A DNA stretch of 64,000 nucleotides. Source: Limnomonas spitsbergensis (Eukaryota; Chlorophyta; Chlorophyceae; Chlamydomonadales). The notes below the pieces were generated by a model, which was given only the letters and a program-made list of their open reading frames with translations, was not told the origin of the DNA and ran no database searches. This document shows, one piece after another, positions 62,001 to 64,000 of the stretch (position 1 is its first letter; each line of letters begins with the position of its first letter). A program made the translations under genes and the position numbers. The stretch lies in contig JAYJMM010000106.1 in NCBI GenBank assembly GCA_037349105.1, forward strand, positions 2,480,001-2,544,000. Reading direction: 5' to 3'.

Positions 62001-63655
62001 TCCCCACACCTCCACACACCTCCAGACACCTTCACACCCATCCACACCCCTCCACTCACCTTCACACTCCTCCACACACCTCCACACCCCTCCACATGAC
62101 CCATTACACCCCTCCACACACCCCTCCACACCCCTCCACACACCCCTCCACACCCTCCACACCCATAGGTGCTGGACATGCCTCCTCGTGACCTTGTGGC
62201 AGAGGCTGCAGCCGTCGGCAAGAAAGCCCCTCCGGTCCCGAAACTGGCAAAGGGCGCGGTCCTGGAGCCTGTCGTTGACCCGCTGGTGTCTACACCGGGC
62301 GCTCCAGTCCCGCTGCTGACCCCGGCCCTGGCTCTGAAGCTGAACCCTATCGTCATACAGGTGGGGTTCAGCTTGTCTGATCTATACCCTGTACCCTGAA
62401 CCCTTACACCTCAGCACCCTCAACCCTGTACCCTGAACCCTAAGAAGAACGCACCCTTAGCCCTGGACCCTGGACCCTGAACTCTTAATCCTATCATTAT
62501 ACAAGTGGGGTTCAGCTTGTCTGATCTGCACCCTGCACTCTGAACCCTTACACCTAAGCACTCTCAACCCTGTACCCCGAGCCCTAAGAACTAAGCACCC
62601 TCAACCCTGGCTCTGAAGCTGAACCCTATCGTCATACAGGCGGGGCTCAGCTTGTCTGATCTACACCCTGTACCCTAAACCCTCACACCTAAGCACCCTC
62701 AACCCTGTACCTTGAATCCTACGAACTAAGCACCGTCAACCCTGTAACCCGAACCATAAACCTAACGTCATACAGGTGGGGTTCAGCTTGTCTGATCTTC
62801 TATACCCTGCATGGCAAATCCTGCATGGCAAACCCTGCATGACAAGCCCTGCATGGCAAACCCTGCATCGCAAACCCTAAATGTTTGCACCCGTCTGATT
62901 GTTATTAGACGCTCAGGGTTAAGGGGATGTTTGATGCACCTGCCCCCTAGACTAAGCTCCTGCCTGCTTAGCCTTAGCACCTGAGTCTGCATCGGTGTTG
63001 TCATCAGGCATTCAAGGGTAAGGGGTAAACCCTTATCACTAAGAGGTTAACCCTTATCACTAAGAGGTAAACCCTTATCACTAAGAGTTAAACCCTTATC
63101 ACTAAGAGGTAAACCCTTATCACTAAGAGGTTAACCCTTATCACTAAGAGGTTTACCCTTATCACTAAGAGGTTAACCCTTATCACTAAGAGGTTGCATG
63201 ATGCTCCTTCTCCCGTATCCTCAACACCTGCCCCCCTGGCCGAAGCACCTTTCCTAAACTTATATTCCCCAGCCTGTATGATTTTTGTTACCAGGCGCTG
63301 AAGACCCAGGGTATGCCGGACGATCCCATCTCCCTAGCCAAGGCACCTCCTCGCTGCTTGTGTACCCTTCGGACCTATCTCCCTAGCCTAACCACCCCAG
63401 CCTGCACCCTTGTTGGCACCAGGCACTCAAGGCCAAGGGTATGCCAGACGCGCCTGCCACAAAGAAGGCACTGGACACCATGTGTAGCTGAACTGTAGCT
63501 GATAGTGGTATACCACTCACTAAAAAAAACCTGGCCTGCACCCTTGTCGTCTTCAGGCGCTGAAGGCTAAGGGTCTGCCAGACGCGCCTGCCACGAAGAA
63601 GGCACTAGACACCAAGTGTGCTCCGATGAAGATGAGGATGTCCTGGCAGCCTCGG
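53036..63655 (+). CDS. Unrecognised Pro/Ala-rich protein, 6 internal exons, partial at both ends
   Basis: Exons: 53036-53279, 56591-56670, 58546-58742, 60846-61006, 62169-62360, 63557-63655 (about 324 aa). All junctions are GT..AG and all phases agree, which is the main support. The protein has a poly-Ala stretch and Pro-rich linkers (PLTPPPPPVPAGPVV), then LKFLPWVGEAIVVPAVSL, LEHHFKLMADEALVRAMAEA, ALFSFGAMLPLDCSGLLVG, LPAELKELIQSLTASLQ, and near the end LKAKGLPDAPATKKALDTK, faintly like a SAP-type helix pair. I cannot name the family. A 5' exon must exist upstream of 53,036 (phase-2 start), and the last visible exon ends in a GTAAGC donor. In exon 6, another frame reads SDEDEDVLAAS, so a 1-2-nt indel near 63,620 should be considered. 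Every intron holds decoys or satellites. Confidence 0.65.
53450..56585 (+). repeat. Acceptor-side decoys of exon 56,591 (four copies)
   Basis: CTGCAGCTGAAATTCC occurs at about 53,457, 56,419 and 56,521 and, altered (CTGCAGATGCTGAAATT), at 53,563, before the real acceptor at 56,590. TTTGTACCATCTTCTCTTTT precedes the copy at 53,457 and the real one. The 19-bp satellite sits between the second and third decoys. Confidence 0.85.
53587..56375. repeat. 19-bp minisatellite, about 147 copies, open in all three plus frames
   Basis: Unit CTGGGATTCAATGCATGCC, with CATGCC/CCTGCC as the main variant. The unit has no stop in any plus phase and 19 is not a multiple of three, so all three plus frames stay open for 762-937 codons with a 19-residue peptide period. 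It is inside an intron of the preceding gene model. Variants cluster in blocks (55,140-55,770 is almost pure CATGCC), showing regional homogenisation. Confidence 0.97.
56665..57720. repeat. G-rich tract with strong G-quadruplex potential
   Basis: About 1.05 kb of GGGGAGGGGTGAGGGG-type sequence on the coding strand, starting exactly at the donor of exon 56,591-56,670. The 543-codon Pro/Ser-rich minus frame is a by-product. Confidence 0.95.
57960..58545 (+). repeat. Acceptor-side decoy array of exon 58,546
   Basis: About seven copies of GACTGAGATCCGAGAGTTCC, then CGCCTGGAGCACCATTTCAA at roughly 65-75-bp steps, separated by CTCCTCCCCCTCTAGGTCCC. Most keep CTCTAG, the acceptor used by the real exon. 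Confidence 0.92.
58749..60012. repeat. 36-bp satellite containing telomere-like GGGTTTAGG
   Basis: About 35 units of CAGGGTTTAGGTTGAACAGG, then GGCAGTACCCAGGGTT, starting 6 bp after the donor of exon 58,546-58,742. Unit variants (AACAGGGGCAG versus AAGGGGGGCAG) shift in frequency along the array. Confidence 0.96.
60056..60178. repeat. 12-bp minisatellite
   Basis: About ten copies of ACGTGTAAATTA with variants. Confidence 0.9.
60285..60845 (+). repeat. Acceptor-side decoy array of exon 60,846
   Basis: Three copies (acceptors near 60,336, 60,511 and 60,662) of CGCAGCTCCGCCCCCCCGGC, then CTTGTCCAGCTTCAGAACCA before the real exon. Each is preceded by ACGTTTGTTTTCCCTCC and followed by ATGATGCCCCTCAC. 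Units are about 150-185 bp, and all keep CAG. Confidence 0.92.
61007..61350 (+). repeat. Donor-side decoys of exon 60,846-61,006
   Basis: GTGCGGTCAGAAGTATGAAA, the start of the intron, recurs at 61,041, 61,081, 61,112 and 61,157. GGCCAGCCTGCAGGTGCAA at 61,332 copies the exon edge. Confidence 0.72.
61710..62168 (+). repeat. Acceptor-side decoy of exon 62,169 plus CTCCACACC repeat
   Basis: GTTCTGAACATGCTTCCTAG, then GCCGCCGTCGGCAAGA at 61,731 is a diverged copy of the exon start. 61,850-62,165 is tandem CTCCACACCC/CTCCACACA sequence. Confidence 0.8.
62361..62800 (+). repeat. Donor-side decoy array of exon 62,169-62,360
   Basis: Three copies (about 62,490, 62,610, 62,765) of CTGAACCCTATCGTCATACA, then GGTGGGGTTCAGCTTGTCTG. 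Spacers are AACCCTGTACCCTGAACCCT. Confidence 0.9.
63023..63195. repeat. 21-bp minisatellite
   Basis: Eight units of GGTTAACCCTTATCACTAAG plus A. Confidence 0.93.
63280..63556 (+). repeat. Acceptor-side decoys of exon 63,557
   Basis: Copies at 63,295 and 63,418 of CACCAGGCGCTGAAG, then GGGTATGCCGGACG/GCCAGACG. The second extends through GCCACAAAGAAGGCACTGGA and then runs into an F3-like GTGTAGCTG fragment at 63,480. Confidence 0.88.
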
Positions 63656-63659
63656 GTAA

Positions 63660-64000
63660 GCAGGCTCGAGGCTTGAACCTCAGCCCTAAGGGTTGAACCC
63701 TTACGGCTAACCCTTGACCCTTTGGGCCGGACCTCAGCCTAAAGGGTTAAACCCTTACGGCTGATCCTTGACCCTTAGGGCTGAACCCTGAAGCCTTATA
63801 GCTCATCCCTCAGCTCCAAGGGTTGAACCCTTGCGGCTAACCCTTGACCTTTGGGGCTGGACCCTGACGCCTTACAGATAAACCCTCAGCCCTAAGGGTT
63901 GAACCCTTGCGGCTAACCCTTGACCTCTGGGGCTGGACCCTGCCGCCGTATAGATAAACCCTCAGCCCTAAGGGTTGAACCCTGACGGCTGACCCTTGAC
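63660..64000. repeat. Tandem CCCTAAGGGTTGAACCC-type repeat running off the window
   Basis: About five units of 60-70 bp with CAGCCCTAAGGGTTGAACCC, then GCGGCTAACCCTTGACC, beginning right after the exon 63,557-63,655 donor. Confidence 0.88.

Overview
This window reads as nuclear DNA of a photosynthetic eukaryote. It has spliced genes with GT..AG introns, a nuclear-type tRNA-Leu, degenerate plant-type telomere-like repeats (TTTAGGG/CCCTAAA) scattered through introns, and an N-terminal extension on a metabolic enzyme that looks like an organelle transit peptide. My best guess is a large-genome green alga of the prasinophyte type, for example a Cymbomonas-like alga. That guess rests on gene structure and repeat style, not on a database match.

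Layout. 1-5.6 kb holds transposon remnants: RNase H-bearing retroelement debris, a SINE copy and a roughly 1.5-kb dispersed element. 5,676-16,783 (minus) is an 11-exon gene for a 643-aa Aurora/CAMK-like pseudokinase whose catalytic-loop and DFG residues are replaced; a tRNA-Leu(AAG) gene lies antisense in one of its introns. A 300-bp gap separates it head-to-head from 17,084-23,859 (plus), a complete 12-exon CCT4 (TCP-1 delta, 532 aa). 24-27 kb is nested transposons. 27,121-28,815 (minus) is a probable organellar ribosomal protein uS7 gene with an unclear 3' end, again head-to-head (264 bp) with 29,080-42,985 (plus), a complete 12-exon amidophosphoribosyltransferase gene (608 aa) of the E. coli/yeast sequence type. 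43-53 kb is a gene-free block of nested mobile elements and large minisatellites. 53,036 to beyond the window's end (plus) is a partial Pro/Ala-rich gene that I do not recognise.

The striking feature is intron architecture. At most splice junctions of all five protein genes, the junction itself (roughly 30-75 bp of exon edge plus the splice site and some intron) has been tandemly copied into the adjacent intron, from one to seven times. Acceptor-side arrays lie upstream of the exon and donor-side arrays lie downstream. Most copies keep the AG or GT dinucleotide. Spacers between copies are often telomere-like. Several large satellites (196-bp, 36-bp, 19-bp, G-rich and GA/GT tracts) begin or end at such junctions. 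As a result the genes are mostly intron: about 1.8 kb of coding sequence in 13.9 kb for the amidophosphoribosyltransferase. I regard these 'decoy junction' arrays as the most interesting signal here.

The genes do not form one pathway. They are housekeeping functions: protein folding (CCT4), the first step of purine synthesis (PPAT), organellar translation (uS7-like), a signalling scaffold (pseudokinase) and one unknown. Exon coordinates were read by eye from splice signals, frame continuity and family similarity, and each intron phase was checked for consistency.
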